Shown: positions 1 through 12,877, counted from the stretch's first letter. The stretch: 64,000 bases of DNA from Xiphias gladius (GCF_016859285.1 NC_053401.1:4709469-4773468), one strand, 5' to 3'. Translations and numbers: made by a program. The notes: generated by a model from the letters alone, not told the origin.

Positions 1-268
1 GACACGCACACACCACTGCACCATTGTGCACTTGAGCGGCTCGGCGCTCTACTCAGAGAGACAATGGAAGGACTTGACTTGACACTTCAAAGCATATTGC
101 TGCTGTCAACTCAGCTGTCATTCTCAGCCGACGAGGGCTGTACTGAGTCAGGGCGAGTTTTTCGGGGAGGTTAAGGGTGGTGGGGGGGGTCACTGAGTTT
201 GATATGACAGAGTTAGAGACAGACAAGGCCCTCTCTGTGCGCCTGTGGCCCTCTTTTCCTGGTCACAG

Positions 269-371
269 TGCCAGGCTGAAGGACCCCGAGTGGAGAGGCC
301 AGGCCAGGCCGGGCCAGTGCCCCGCTTCATTGTCGGGGACAGTTACACCCTGGAGATGTTGCTCAAAACAG
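269..371 (+). CDS. Candidate coding exon near the left edge
   Basis: 103-bp segment with a pyrimidine-rich acceptor (CCCTCTTTTCCTGGTCACAG) and donor ACAG|GTCAGC, open in the frame reading ...GPVPRFIVGDSYTLEMLLKT, with G/C-rich third positions. Its out phase (1) equals the in phase of the orphan exon at 10316, so both could belong to one + strand gene enclosing the minus-strand exons. This is an inference from phase only. Confidence 0.25.
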
Positions 372-2550
372 GTCAGCTCGGGGTCACTCAATGGATTGTA
401 GTGGATCTGAGAAAACCGTGTGGGGGGTCACAGAGGGCTGAGTGGGATTAGGAGACTCCCATCAGCCTCTGAAAGCATATACAGTATGTATACCACACAG
501 GGTTAAACTAATACCTGATTTGCTCCACAGATGCAAAGCACCTCATCTACTAAAATACTAAAATAAATAAATAAATAAAAATAAAAAATAAAAATTTCAA
601 AGAAAGCACTTCTTTGAACGTGAATATCTTTTTATAAAACTTCTTAAGAACTTATTTGGGTTACTTTTTTAGTTTTAGTCATCACTCTCGGTAGTGATGA
701 TAATGATGTACACACCAAGTTAGTGGCTGAGATCTGGGACTGTGGCAAGATAGCTCAAAGTCAGCGCGACAGGGCAAGAAGCGAACAGTGAGACGATGCC
801 ACAGGTTTTGCGGGAATTCAGACTGAAGAGGATAGGTCCACATGTTTGCAAATCTACCCTAAAACAGTACTTACACTTTTAAAAGAATAGCGGCAAAGAA
901 ATCCTTCACTCAAAGCGATTTCAATGTGTAAGTAATCACATTGTAAGCAAAAAGATTTTCCAAATACATATGAGAATCGAAGTATGAGGACAGACTTTGA
1001 AAAATTTGAACGTCTCCTTTGAAAAAATACAATGGTCGACAATGTTGCATGCGGCGTGTTGCATTAGGTAGAGGTGAGCCATGAAGTACAATCCAGGAAG
1101 GTTGTTTTGAGTAAAAGATCTATAAGTTTGAAGGCTTATCAGATGCAAAGACACTGCGCAGTGGTTTTTACAACTCTCAACCCTTTCAGCTCAACCCAGA
1201 GTACTGCTGAACGAGGCTGCCCCAAAAGTTGGGTCCAAGGTTAAACTTTTTTGCTGCGCAACCCTACATTTTTCTGCTTGAGCCCTCTTTATCGGCACAC
1301 CTGCTGCTCCAGCGCTGTGTTCTCAACAAAATGAATAGTACTGTTGTCTGTCCCAGACCCAGTCACAGTTTATAGACCGACTGTCCAGTTCAACTTTGTC
1401 TCTCTGTACTGGCTGTAGTTGTGCAAACACTCCGGTGCACTGCGGGATTATTACCAACATTTTGGGGGCAATCACTTTTGGGTTTTCCTTCAAATAAAGT
1501 GATTTAGATGATCTGGCTAAACTGTTGGTGTATTTACAACCTGTCCGATGGCCGTTGTGTGTCTTTCCCCGTCAGACTTTGCTGTAGCAACATTGCCATG
1601 TCAATAATTATTTCGTTGTGATCAGTGTTATCAAAACTGATGGAAATGATGGCCAAAACTACAAAAATAATACCAAAGTTGTAATAAACCACACTTATCC
1701 TTTACGCTCTACACGCTGCCGCATTGAGCTAGAATTGGCTGCATCTGCGGTGAAATAAATGAACCAGTGACACTTGCTCTGTGTCTGCCATGAAGAGAAC
1801 AGCATGCTCCGATACAGCATGGGCCCCCCTGCAGTACAGCACCACACAGAGAACAGTAGATGTCTCTGATGGAAAGGAGAAAATCCCTACACAATTTCCA
1901 CATTGTTTTCTTTCTTTCATAAAGTTCCTGGAGGAGTCAGATGTCAGTGGCTCCGTCCTTTATCCCCATTGGGAACGGTAAATTAGTGGCCGTTGGAAAG
2001 CCGCGGAGGTATTCTATTGTGGCGGTCCTCCTCAGTGTTCTGCCGTCAGCGAGCGGTGGTCAGTGTGGATTTATGACCATCGGCTACAGGTCTCCCTCTC
2101 GGAGCCCAGAGAATAGCAAAGGCATGGGGGGGAGTCGAGGCTGAGAGGCACGGCACACGAGGTAGGGACCCCGACTTCTATTGTTGGGGCCTCACGCCTT
2201 TGAACAAGGAATCAAACGGTACCAGCTTTTTATCAAAGGCCCTCCTTTCTATTGCTGCTTTAGAGGAAAAAGAAAAGCTTTCTGCGTTATTTATTACGTG
2301 GTGGGAGGAGGTGGGAAAAACATGCTGACAGCAATGCTTTCACAATGTGTTGATGGGGGCAGGAGCATCTGAACGCCCCACTATAGAAGCAGGCTTTGAT
2401 TTCACTGTCTGGCCCAGTCTCTTTGTTTATGGGTGGATGTCCAGCCATGTTCAGGACAATCAGGCTGTAAGAACGTGGGCAGGAGCATAGCGCCGGGCAA
2501 GGAGGAGGCTGCGAACGGTCCATATGTGGCCAGCAGAGCTCATTTCTCAC

Positions 2551-3018
2551 CTCTGACAGGGGAGATGGGAGGCAGGACAGGCCAGCGATGAGACTCCAGC
2601 CGACTCACTGCAGGAGAAGGGGTCAGCTTTGGCCCTGACCCTGAGCAGGGAGTGGTTCTCTGTGGACTTGGGCAGGAGGACCAAGTAGCAGAGGGGAAAG
2701 CCAGTGTAACAAGGCCATGATCGGAGTCCAAGGATGGGTTGAGACCAGGATCTACGAATGCATCTTGTTGGAGATCTTCTGCTGTTTTTATGCTTTTGCT
2801 AACGCTCAGAGGTTTATCTGAATTAGGATGGAGGCCTGAGGTTGGGCGAGGTGAGAGAAGGGTAGTTTGGCCAAAGAGCGGCTCATAGAGTGGAAGGTTG
2901 GTGGTGGTATTCATGGATCTTGTCGGAGGGTAAGAAGCCGGAGGTAACTGCATCACCGGGGAAGGCTGGGGCGGGGAGAAACAGCCGCTGCCCCCTGGAT
3001 CCGAGTCCCCGACATCTG
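2551..3018 (-). CDS. Unrecognised gene, 3'-most exon seen
   Basis: 468-bp open segment with acceptor TTCTTTTTGCAG and donor AGAG|GTGAGA, phase 1 in and out. Pro/Ser-rich: contains NLPLYEPLFGQTTLLSPRP near the start and SHRWPVLPPISPVRG at the end. Its phase fits the exon ending at 3979. Confidence 0.6.
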
Positions 3019-5702
3019 CTGCAAAAAGAAAAAAGATGATCAAGAGTGTAATCCTAAATTGTAAAACCCAGAGTTCAGATCATAAGTTCTGGGGTAAACT
3101 TTGCAATATGCAAGTCTCAGTTTGCAGCATGAGATCAGTTCCTCTCCTGTTCATTTTGACACATTTCACTAATCAAAACAAACGCCATATTTGCGAGCCA
3201 AAGTTAGGACCATTCTGATTATTTCACATGACAAAGCTCTATTTTTTTGTTTCCATCTGCACTCTTCTCACTGGTTTGAAGTGGGCGGGACTGCTCTGGA
3301 AAAAGGTAATGTCACATATTTCCATGAACTGATCAGAAGTGATCAAAATCTGAATCTGAATCTGATGACTCTTGGAGGGTTGTTTGCTTTACGTTGCCAG
3401 GGAGATGCCACTGTTGATCAAATCTGATCAAACCACACCCACCTGTTGAAGCAGAATCGCTGGGTCACTGATTGTTAAACTCTTAATAAATAATGACAGA
3501 GAATGTTTTTTGTCCCAGATTTGACGGAGTTTTTTTTAAGTGGCCAAGACTTTTTTCGTGGAAAACATCTACATGTTATTGTCTGGAAAATGAAGGACAC
3601 CAACGCTCATTTTACTACAGTGATTTACGATTTCAAACAATGTTTTGTTTCACATAATGTGAAGAATTTTCTCTCCATCCATCCATCCTCCTTGCTGAGT
3701 CACTGGAAGAGGAGAATTTCAATTTTAAACTGATTTCTTCTGAAAGATTAGTTCATTAGTTGATTATTGACAGAAAAATAATCAACTATTTTTATAATCA
3801 GTTAATAGGTCAAGTCATTCATCAAGCAAAAAATTACAAATATTATATGTTCTCGAGAAAGTGCGTGGCTTCTCAAATATGAGGATCATCATTAGCTGAG
3901 GCCTTAAGGTACATATGAAAGAGGTCACAGTTGATGCTAATTCCATTGTCACTGCAGAAGTTTTACCAGAGGTTTTACCAGACAGGACACTGCTCCTGCC
4001 ACTGGTGAGGTTAGTGCTCCGGCTGAATAAACTGGAAGGTGGACGACTTAAATCTGAGAGAGATCCCTGTGAGAGGGAGGTCGGTCCCGCCGAGCGCTCT
4101 GACCCGGCAGGCCCGAGCCGCAGCTCCCAGTCCGGCTCCGCGATGGACACCACAGCAGCTTGCGGCACTTTCTCCCTTTCCTGAGATTCATCTTTCTCCT
4201 CTGGAGCAAGACGAGAGTAGGATGGAGATGCTGGCACGGTGTTCGGTTTGCCTTCTTTTCTTCCAGAGTCGAGGTGTAGGGTGTTTTGGGAGGGAGGTGT
4301 TGGATTAATGGTTGATGGCGGTGGGGTGGCGGGGAGTGGAAGACGGGGAACAACAACAGCAGAGCGCCTTCCTGCGATCGAGCCCTCACTCCGCACCCCA
4401 TTTCTTCTTCTGTCTGGACTGAGATGGAAGTATCCTTCAAAGAAGACAAAAACAAAACATTGCCTTTAAGATATTCAGTATTTCATTCAAAGTGCTTTTC
4501 CAAGACTGACCTTAAATATGGGATTGGCTAAACTGGTCCAAGAACAGATTTTGGTTTTAGACTCAGGACCCAATAAAAGCCACTTTTCTGCTTCTGAATG
4601 GTCAACGCAGTGCAGGTCATCTTTAAAACTGCCAAAGCCTGCCTGTGACATTTTCATTCCCACTTTCCTCAGCCCTGGAGGAAACACTTGTTTCCCTGCT
4701 GGGTGGGTCGGCATGCTAACAAAGGCAGCGAGAAATTGCCCCACTGGAGCAGCTGTCGGTTTCCCAACTCAATATTCACAATAGTAATCAGAGATGAAGG
4801 CAGAGGAGCAGGTATACACACAATCTTTATTACAAGATGGACTCTCCCCTCCTCCGTTTAGTATCATCATGGTATCATATGACAGACAGAACCAAATTTC
4901 GTTTAAGTAGGTTGATTTTTTTCTTTCCTTTCAAATTATTATTCGGTCAGCTCTGTGATAAAAGCCTGGCAAAACCTTACATCTGCTCATATAAGTGAAT
5001 ATTTTTTGATGCATACTCTAGATATATAAGATATATATATATATAAGATATGGTTGCTTTGTTAAACTAAGAAAAGAGAAGACCAGAGGCCTGTCTTATA
5101 TATTTGGATGTCAGATGGATGTAAAACTCCATCCTACTACTGATATAAAAAAAAATTGGCTACTTTTGTGATGAATTGTTTAGTCTATAAATGATGGAAA
5201 ATAATGGAAAAATAACCATCACAAGTTCCCAGAGCCCATGGAAATGTCTTACAATTGCTTGTTTCAACCAACCAACAGTCCAAACACTCAAAGACAATCA
5301 GTTTGCAAAGATATAAAACAGACTAAAGCAGCACTATTTTCATTTGAGGACCTGGAGCTAAAGATTTTTTTGTCATTTTTGCTTGATAAATGACAACGCT
5401 TCAGGGCCACACTTAATATCCAGAAAATGTATAAAAATGCCCAAACTTAAACCCAATTCTAAAGCAATTCTTGCACTGTTTTATCCATCTTTCTTTCCTC
5501 CTACTACTCATTATGTCCCCTGCTCCAACTCCTCTTTCTAACTCTGCACATTTTCTTTCATCCCTCTGAGATTCTCTTCCACAAACATCAACTCCATCCA
5601 GCGCCGCCCATTTCCCTTTCGCCTTCTGCATTCTTCTCCCTTCGCCTTTGCACACCCCTTCCTTTCTCTCTCTTCCTATTTTTTTTGTTGACCACTGTGA
5701 GG

Positions 5703-5736
<34 letters not shown>

Positions 5737-8571
5737 GAGGAGTGAGGAGGGGTGGAGGGTATCAGACAATCTGCTCTTGTTTCCTGGGGGTCTGCCACCG
5801 AGAGGAGTCAGCACAGGGGGATAAAGAGAGCGCATTGGAGAGCACATTTCTGCACTGCCTCCTCTTACAATGCCCTGCCATTCCCATCTGTTACACACAC
5901 ACACACACACACAAGTGTACGTGAACTGGTGCATGTGTGTATTGGTGTGTGTGCTGATGTGCATATGAATGACATGTGTCAGAGCTCAAAGCCACGGCGT
6001 TGGGCACAGCACGTTTCTTCAGGGAGCAGGGTTAAGGACGATTGTGAGGGAGCCGACAACCATATGGTAGAATAATTAGTATTAGAGCCCAGTGCTGAGA
6101 AATCCCCCCCCCTTCCCCTGCTGTACACACCAATCAGAGACACACATACACACTACCAGCACGCTTGAAAGGAGTGCCCTGCTGTGGAGCTGAGGTGTGT
6201 GCTGGGAAAAAATGCCTTCACATCAGAGGCTGGTCTCTGAAAAGAGTGGCAGGTCCTTTCCACCAGAGGACCACCAGGAGGGTGGCGCTGTGGGCACTTC
6301 CCTTCCAGAGAGACTAGAGAGTTTTGCACTTAACTAAACACAACCGCAGAGAGAGATTAAGAACTAACGAGAGGAAGAAAAGACGAGAAAAACTGTGAAT
6401 GAGCGGAGCCGTAGAGTCAAAGGAGTCAGTGCCCTCCTCCTGTAGCAGCAGGTGTTTTGTGTTGATGAGCCTCACCTGCAAGTGTCTGTGTCTTTGGGGC
6501 AGGAAGGATGTGTGTATTCAGCGTCTTCCCCTGAGATGGAGGCTGCCTTCTGGACTTGGTGCTCAGGAAACAAGGAGGTCTGAGGTCTTCAGGGCGAGCT
6601 TTCATGTGAGACAAGAAGCGTGGACATAGTAAGGGACGATAAAGAGGACGAGCATGGGCCTGAAAGAGAAGAAGAAAAACCTCAGTATGGTGGCAAAATA
6701 AAATTTTCACTTTTCCATAAGAAATGTTCTTATTTGTTTTAAATAAATAAAAAAAAGACCCAGTAAAAAAAAAAAAGTAAAAATAAAGACATAAGAACAC
6801 AATAAATAAATAAATGAGTAAATAAATCAATAAATAATGAAGAGAAAAAACAAATTGAAAATAAAAAAGGTAAGAAAAACAATAACTAAATTGATAAATG
6901 AATTAATGGAAATTCAATAAATGTAAAAAAAAAAAAAAATGAAAATGCAATAGATGGAAAGTATATAAATAAGAATGGATTGAATTCATGAAAGTAGAAA
7001 AATAATGACTAAATTAGTAAATATCTAAATAAAAATTAAAAGTCAAATAACAAATAAATAAGTGAATAAATACATCATTGAAAATAATTAAAAATAAAAT
7101 GTAAAAATACAATGCATAAATAAATACCTAATAACTACATAATTACATAAAAAATAAAAAATAATGAAAAAATAAAAAATGAAAATGACAAGTACATTTT
7201 AAATGTATTATTTATATAAAATAAAATTCGACAATTTGAAATACAAAAAATTATTTAAAAATAAATAAAAAGTGAAAATAATTAAAAATTATTAAAATTA
7301 CAAAGCAATTAAATTGATTATGGGAATTGTATTTTCCTCTAACTGAACTAAAAAACAATAACAATAACAGAAAAAAAACAATAACTAAAAACAAAAAGCT
7401 AATATGTGAAATGAAGATGGAAAACTCAACTGTTGGATTTTTTTCTACATCAAATGTTCCCTAACTAACAGATGAATTAAAGTTGACTAAATAAAATGAA
7501 AGACAACTAAAAATATAAAATGAATTTGAAGATTAATTTCATCACTTTTTTTTGGAACAGTACATGTACATATAAAGTCACTCCTGTTTCTCTCCCATCT
7601 AACCAATCAACATTCTGTAGTGACTGACATTTAATCCGTATTCAAAATAAAAGCCACACTGGAAAACATCTGTGTTCCATGCCCACTACAAAATAAAAGC
7701 CTGAATGAGAAACCCTGCTGAACTGATTGCTGGGGGGCTGGGGGATTCAAATGATGCATGGTACCACCATTGCCCCCTTGTGTTGACAAAATAGATCACA
7801 CATCTCCTCTTCAGCACACAGAGCAACTCCGGCTTTCTGTTCTTACCCCCACAACCTGCCTGTTCCCTAAAAGAAAGGAGGCAGAAAACGATATCAGCCG
7901 TGATAAAACAGGGGGCATGGCAGGTAAGAAAGCAGGCAGCACAGTCAATATTGAAAATGTGGAGGGACGCACGACTGCTTGCAGAAGGCCAGCCAGTGAA
8001 AACCAGTGACTCATTCAGTCCCTCTGTGGCCTTTACAGAGCAAACACTTGTAATAAACGGCCCACGGACACAGGGCTTTTATTTGACTTGGGTTTAAGCG
8101 GCATCTGAAGTTCAGATTCAGCTCCTCACCCTTTTAACACACAATAAAAACAAACAGAAAATGCACAAATACAACATCTGTCTGAGGACAATGATGAACC
8201 AAGAGACCTTCAGAGAGAGAGGGAGAGAGAGAGAGTAACGGGGGGTCGCTGTCTGTGACTCACACAGGGAGGATCAGCTTCTAAATCCCTGCACCATCTC
8301 CACTGATTCCCTCTTCTCAGATCTGGAGGCTTTAAAGATTTGCATTCCTGTGATGTAAAGAGGGAGAAGTGAGGTAGAAACAGCAGAACAAGAGCCGGTG
8401 ATGGGGGCCTCACTCCTCCACACGCCTCCTCCTGCCCCACGGCCTCCCCATTACCTGTCGCTCAGGCCCGTCAAAAGGCTGAGGGGGGCTTTGTGAGGCT
8501 AGACTCAGCCGGTGTCGTCGAACCCGCCACCTTCTGTGGAACAGGTCCGGGCACGGATGTTCAATGTCGGC
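2551..8571 (-). CDS. Unrecognised multi-exon gene (Ser/Pro-rich protein), partial
   Basis: A series of minus-strand open segments bounded by good splice signals: 8455-8571, 8264-8347, 6476-6659, 3979-4418 and 2551-3018. The encoded protein is rich in Ser, Pro and Arg, probably disordered, with no catalytic motif I recognise. Phases agree between the first three exons (0/0) and between the last two (1/1). The join from 6476 to 4418 does not agree (out phase 1, in phase 2), so another exon or an alternative acceptor must exist. No start or terminal exon found. It might be a fish relative of the poorly conserved C12orf42, which lies on the ASCL1 side of PAH in human and shares a loose C-x-RF-x-x-HMK pattern by my recollection. 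Its orientation relative to pah differs from human, so this is a guess. Confidence 0.5.
3979..4418 (-). CDS. Unrecognised gene, large Ser-rich exon
   Basis: 440-bp open segment with acceptor TTCCATCTCAG and donor TCTG|GTAAAA, phase 2 in and 1 out. Encodes a disordered stretch with VSIAEPDWELRLGPAGSER followed by Ser-rich SLSQGSLSDLSRPPSSLFSR. A second possible acceptor (TCGATCGCAG) inside it would give phase 1 and fit the upstream exon directly, but it lacks a pyrimidine tract. Confidence 0.55.
5704..5733. repeat. GT microsatellite
   Basis: Pure GT dinucleotide run of about 30 nt; a shorter CA run follows at about 5893-5914. Both lie between minus-strand exons and create spurious open frames. 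Confidence 0.95.
6476..6659 (-). CDS. Unrecognised gene, internal exon
   Basis: 184-bp open segment with a good acceptor (TTCTTCTCTTTCAG) and donor CAG|GTGAGG, phase 0 in and 1 out. Encodes AHARPLYRPLLCPRFLSHMK followed by a basic Ser/Pro-rich tail. Confidence 0.55.
6670..7560. repeat. A/T-rich low-complexity region
   Basis: About 0.9 kb dominated by AAATAA-type runs on the + strand, with A heavily favoured over T. No open frame or recognisable element. It forms part of an intron of the minus-strand gene if that gene is real. Confidence 0.8.
8264..8347 (-). CDS. Unrecognised gene, small internal exon
   Basis: 84-bp segment with strong acceptor (TTCTCCCTCTTTACATCACAG) and strong donor TGT|GTGAGT, phase 0 at both ends, so it joins the exon at 6659 in frame. 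Encodes ECKSLKPPDLRRGNQ...DLEADPPC. Confidence 0.45.
8455..8571 (-). CDS. Unrecognised gene, possible upstream exon
   Basis: 117-bp segment in phase 0 at both ends, acceptor GTAATGGCACAG, donor ACAG|GTAATG, separated by a 107-bp intron from the next exon. Encodes a basic stretch (FHRRWRVRRHRLSLASQSPP). The reading frame stays open further upstream, so the left boundary is uncertain. Confidence 0.35.
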
Positions 8572-10315
8572 CTGTGCCATTACAACCCACACAAAAGCTC
8601 TTTTAAATGCATCCATACACGCAAACGCAACCATACATGCAGTACGGGACAAAGCTGCCTGTCCTTTAAACACACAACACTGATGTTTCTTCTCACACGT
8701 GGTCGCACTGACGAGGTTTCTGTGCAGGATCCATCCCCCTAAACAGCTGTTTACATTGGCTTTCATTTGTCCTCTGATGTCTCCACACAGCATTTTTATC
8801 AAAATCAAAATCAGACAGTTGACAAAACAATGTCACCACAAGGTCCCTTAGTAACATGAGACTGTTTTGTCACTTTAACTTTCATCTCCCTAATTTAGCA
8901 TGTAAAAGCAGTATATTAGTTTTTAATGAACAACTACAACTCCTCCTGTGGGCACAGATAATGAATGACAAGTGAGTAAAACACTGTTGTAATAAAATAA
9001 ACTATACCTAATAATTGTTGAGAAATACCTTAGATAATGAGAAATTTAATTATACTGTACTTACAACAACATAAGTGTGTTACAAACCATTTATTAAATC
9101 TTATATGCTTCTTATAAATGCTAAAAAGTGGTACTACATGAAGCGTAACCTCAAATTACACCCTCACGTTTTTGAGCCAGTGTGGACCAGAAGTCCCTAA
9201 ATTGTCCAAAAAAAATGTGAACTCCATCCTCTGAGGAGGAAACGATCAAAAGCTTGTATCTGGGATGGATCTTGGGTTGAGGCCTGGGGGAAATTTGGGT
9301 CTTGTTTCCTCGGTGTTGTCCATCAGTCCTATCGGCATTAACACTGTCACCAGCAGGCTAATAGTCGAGATCCGAGGACGTGGCAACGTCGCTGGAAAAG
9401 AAGACTGATGGGGCGAGAAACTGAGAAGGGTTTTCAGACAAACCTACAAGTCGACCAGACTTATTTGAAAGACCAAAACAAGGACAAATAGTAAAATTAT
9501 TGCCCAACTGTCCACTGTAAAAACACACTGCAGTCCAAAAACAGGCCTCCAGGTTCAGTGTGAACTTCCGGACCGTGGTTGTCCACACACTGGCGACATC
9601 TCAGGGGCGCTCACTTTCGGTTTTACTGGCTCAACTCTTGTTTTGTTTATAACCCGTGACACTGTCTAACTTCTGGTGTTTCTCTCCGTGTTTTCCCAGG
9701 TTTTAGCTAACGCTTTGGAGAGTACAGTGTTAGCATAGACAACAGAAATACAAAAAAAAAAGTAATTTCAAAAAAAGGAGACACAACTTGTAGTAAAATG
9801 GAATTATCCCTTGATATTGGGGTTTTACCTTCAATCACATTAGTTTTCTTTAACTTTTGTGGTCTTTGCTTAAACTTCCTTGTTATAATAAACAGATATT
9901 GTAATGTAAACTCAGTACGTTTGAATATTTTAAGCTCCACTCTAACTGAGTCTCAACCCACTTGCATCCCATGTTCTTTTCAATAATAAATCAGCATATA
10001 CTGTACATAGTGTTGATGTCCACTGTTCTTTTCCTGCCTATGCCTCGCAAGCGCAGAGTAACAGAAATACCTCGGTCGAGAGACGGTAAAAGTTCGTCCC
10101 AAACATCATCGGAACAGGTTCATGCAATGGCCGTACTTCAATTGAGTCCGATAATGGAGGTCGGATACTGCTTCTGGAGTATCCTGCTTCAGGATTTACA
10201 GGACAGACGTCAAAAGTGCAATTGGTTAGAATTACCAGGAACTGACGTTACTGTAAACGGCCAATGAGTAAGACATTTCCAGCAGTGACGGTAGGTAATA
10301 CTCTAGTTTCTGCAG
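8572..10315. other. No gene recognised
   Basis: Mostly AT-rich sequence with a repeat fragment near 9165-9290 and short A runs. Open frames are short and lack splice context. Confidence 0.6.
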
Positions 10316-10485
10316 ACACCCATAACACTCGTGTGGGCTCCTTCGGGCCCCTGCAGGCCCCCAGGAAACAGGCTGACCTCCTGGCGTCAGGCAACCCACA
10401 CGCTGTCCTCACACAGCCAGAACTGGCTAATGTCATTATGGGCCTGTTTGTGGTCAACAGCTCCCTGATTGAGATGTACAAGTAG
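10316..10485 (+). CDS. Orphan terminal-type coding exon
   Basis: 170-bp segment preceded by a good acceptor (CTCTAGTTTCTGCAG), open in one frame (phase 1 in), ending in TAG. Third codon positions are mostly C or G, unlike the AT-rich surroundings, suggesting selection for protein. The product ends in a likely helix, LTQPELANVIMGLFVVNSSL followed by IEMYK. This loosely recalls the C-terminal trimerisation helix of DCP1 proteins, but the match is too weak to name. No certain partner exon found; it could be a gene fragment. Confidence 0.4.
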
Positions 10486-10633
10486 CGCTGCTCAATGAAT
10501 GTAGGAAGTCTATTAGTTAGTCAGAGTCCCAGATGGCCTGCAGAGGACAGACTTGCGTGTGCTCCTTCACCCAACCCCCCTCACCTCTAAACACACACGC
10601 ATATTGACACGAGCATACATGAGCAATGATACA

Positions 10634-10634
<1 letters not shown>

Positions 10635-10674
<40 letters not shown>
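10635..10674. repeat. CA microsatellite
   Basis: Pure AC run of 40 nt just downstream of the orphan exon. Confidence 0.95.
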
Positions 10675-10676
<2 letters not shown>

Positions 10677-11239
10677 AATTACACTGCCTCCGAGTGAACC
10701 CTCTGACAGGCGGACAACTACGAGCAAAGACAGAAGTGTGTCTATGTCCCAGTGTCTGCAGGAACAGAGAATTCTTCACAGAGCTGATACACAAGAAAGC
10801 CAGGCTTAGGCCCTAACAAGGTTAAACCCCTGAAAAAAAGTGACTTTTTAAATCATGGAGATTTGTGTTTCTGCAGGGTGTAATTAGCTTTGCTCAGGGG
10901 GAGGAGGGAGGGTGGATGAAGGGTCGGGATACTGGCAAGGGGGCCGGCGAGAGGCGAAGCGGGGGACGACGACAGTGGGGCGCATTGTGGAGTCCGGCGG
11001 ATTCAGGGGAGTAAATCTGATTATCAGCTCGTGTCAGAAGCCAGGCTCAGATGCAGCTTAGCATTCAGAGCGACTTTCTACTTTCGATGGTTAGACAATG
11101 ACCCCGCTTTACGGGCCCACGCAGCCCCAGAGGGCCCGTCAACTCCTCCCCCCGAAGCCCCCACATCCTGAAACAACACAGCACAACACCACACAGCAAA
11201 GTACAGGCTGACAGTACACCCATACGGGATAACACACAG

Positions 11240-12110
11240 TGGCGGCGGAAGAACTTGAGTAAAGGTAGCAATACCCCAGTGTAAAAATACTCCATTTCAA
11301 ATTCAAGTCCTGCATTCAGAATTTCACTAGAGCAAAAGTACGGCAAAAGTGTCTTCCAGAAAATGTAGCTAGGTATCAAAATCACAACTACGGGTACCAC
11401 CCTTTACAAAGTGTTTACAGATTGCAACTAATGGCTTTATTATCGGTTAATAAATTATGTACTGATGCTTTATAGATCAATTATAAGTCCTTAATAAGCC
11501 CAACTTTTGGGTTGCCAGGTTGTGAGAAATGCCTTTACCTTTGATTGGATGGTTTGACCACTTACCTGGACCAAAATAACTTATTAACAACTTATTAATA
11601 ACTTATTGGCATTAAACACTGCACACTTGAAGGACTAAAACGTGTATAACTTCAGACTCGATTGCTTATTAGAAAACGGGAAACCCATGACAACAAACAA
11701 TTTTTCAGCTGCAGTATTACTAAACAGAAAGGCTCAACATTTGCCAAAGGAATTTTTCAATCTAGTAATAGTAACTAAACATCGATAAAGCCACCATTTG
11801 TCATCATTCATTATTTATTGGATGATAACTGATGCATTGATGTGCAAACAGCATTTTAATGTTGAAGCCAGCAAAGCTAATTTAACCTATATTCCATATA
11901 CTGTATGCAATATATTGTATATTGTATTGTATCCATATATTGTATGCAAAATAACGTGCAACTAACGCTGCCCAATAAATGTAGAGGAGTAGAAAGGGAC
12001 CATATTTTCCCTGTGAAATGTAGTGGAGCACAAGTATAAAGTAGCATTGAAATGGAAATTAAGTAGAAGTACCTTAAATCTGTACTTGAGTTAAGGGGAC
12101 TCAGTTGCTT
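11240..12110. repeat. Repeat related to a CAAGTACC/AAGTAAAAGTCC fish family
   Basis: CAAGTCCTGCATTCAGAATT on the left, and GTAGTGGAGCACAAGTATAA followed by GTAGCATTGAAATGGAAATT on the right, are the two ends of a teleost element. Fragments also occur at about 32530-32585 and in th2 intron 1 (51820-51910, 52260-52340). Confidence 0.45.
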
Positions 12111-12875
12111 TCGGATTTCATGACAAGTATGAACAAGACAACACTCAGCAGTGAAGTTTATGTAAAAAAAATCAATGCTATGTCTACTGTAGTTTTAAGA
12201 GTGATGAGGCTTCTCTCTGTTCGCTGCCACAACTTGAGAAAACCACCAACATCCAACACAAGTCGGCCACTGAAAACCATGGAGCCAGGGTTGAATTCCT
12301 TGTCCAAACACCCCGGATATATTAAGTTTTTAAACTGGAGCGCTGCAGCGCTGTTGCCTTGTTTGGGGGAACCTGTGCATTCTGTCCTGCACTGCCCCAT
12401 AGCAGCGTGTGTCCCAGGTGACCGCGCAGGAGCTGTGACACCCACATAAAGCAGACCGCTGGGTCAACAGCCTCTTGTCGGCTGGCCGTCTGTTTGGACA
12501 GGGACACCCTTGTTGTAAAAGCCGTGTCACTGTATGACGGGAACGGTTTTACCATCACAATGCCCCTCGTGATTTATTAGATATGGTGGGAGCGGAGCAG
12601 GAATGGAGAACGGCAGAGGGTGATGCCAGGCCCGATGAACTTGCTGAATGCAGAAGTGCTGAAGGCAGTTGAGGATGTAAATGAGGCTGTAAGGACCGGC
12701 GAGTGTCTTTGTCTGCCGACTTTACTTGTTTGTTTAACCAGAGGCCAAGACAGGAAGCCAGCCCGCACAACTCTGCTGTCCCCATGGAAACCCCACGTTT
12801 AATTGTGGCACATCCACTCCCAGATTCTTTTGAGCAAAGGGGGAGAGGTGGAGATTTGTGAGTGTTGGAGGAGAA

Positions 12876-12877
12876 TG

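Noticed and set aside
4487..4744. Minus-strand segment with a good donor (AAG|GTCAGT) considered as the missing exon of the unrecognised gene
   Set aside because: Its open frame leaves phase 0, whereas phase 2 is needed before 4418, and the required frame has a stop.
5413..5964. 183-codon minus-strand frame
   Set aside because: Driven by CA/GT repeats and low-complexity purine tracts, with no splice or family support.
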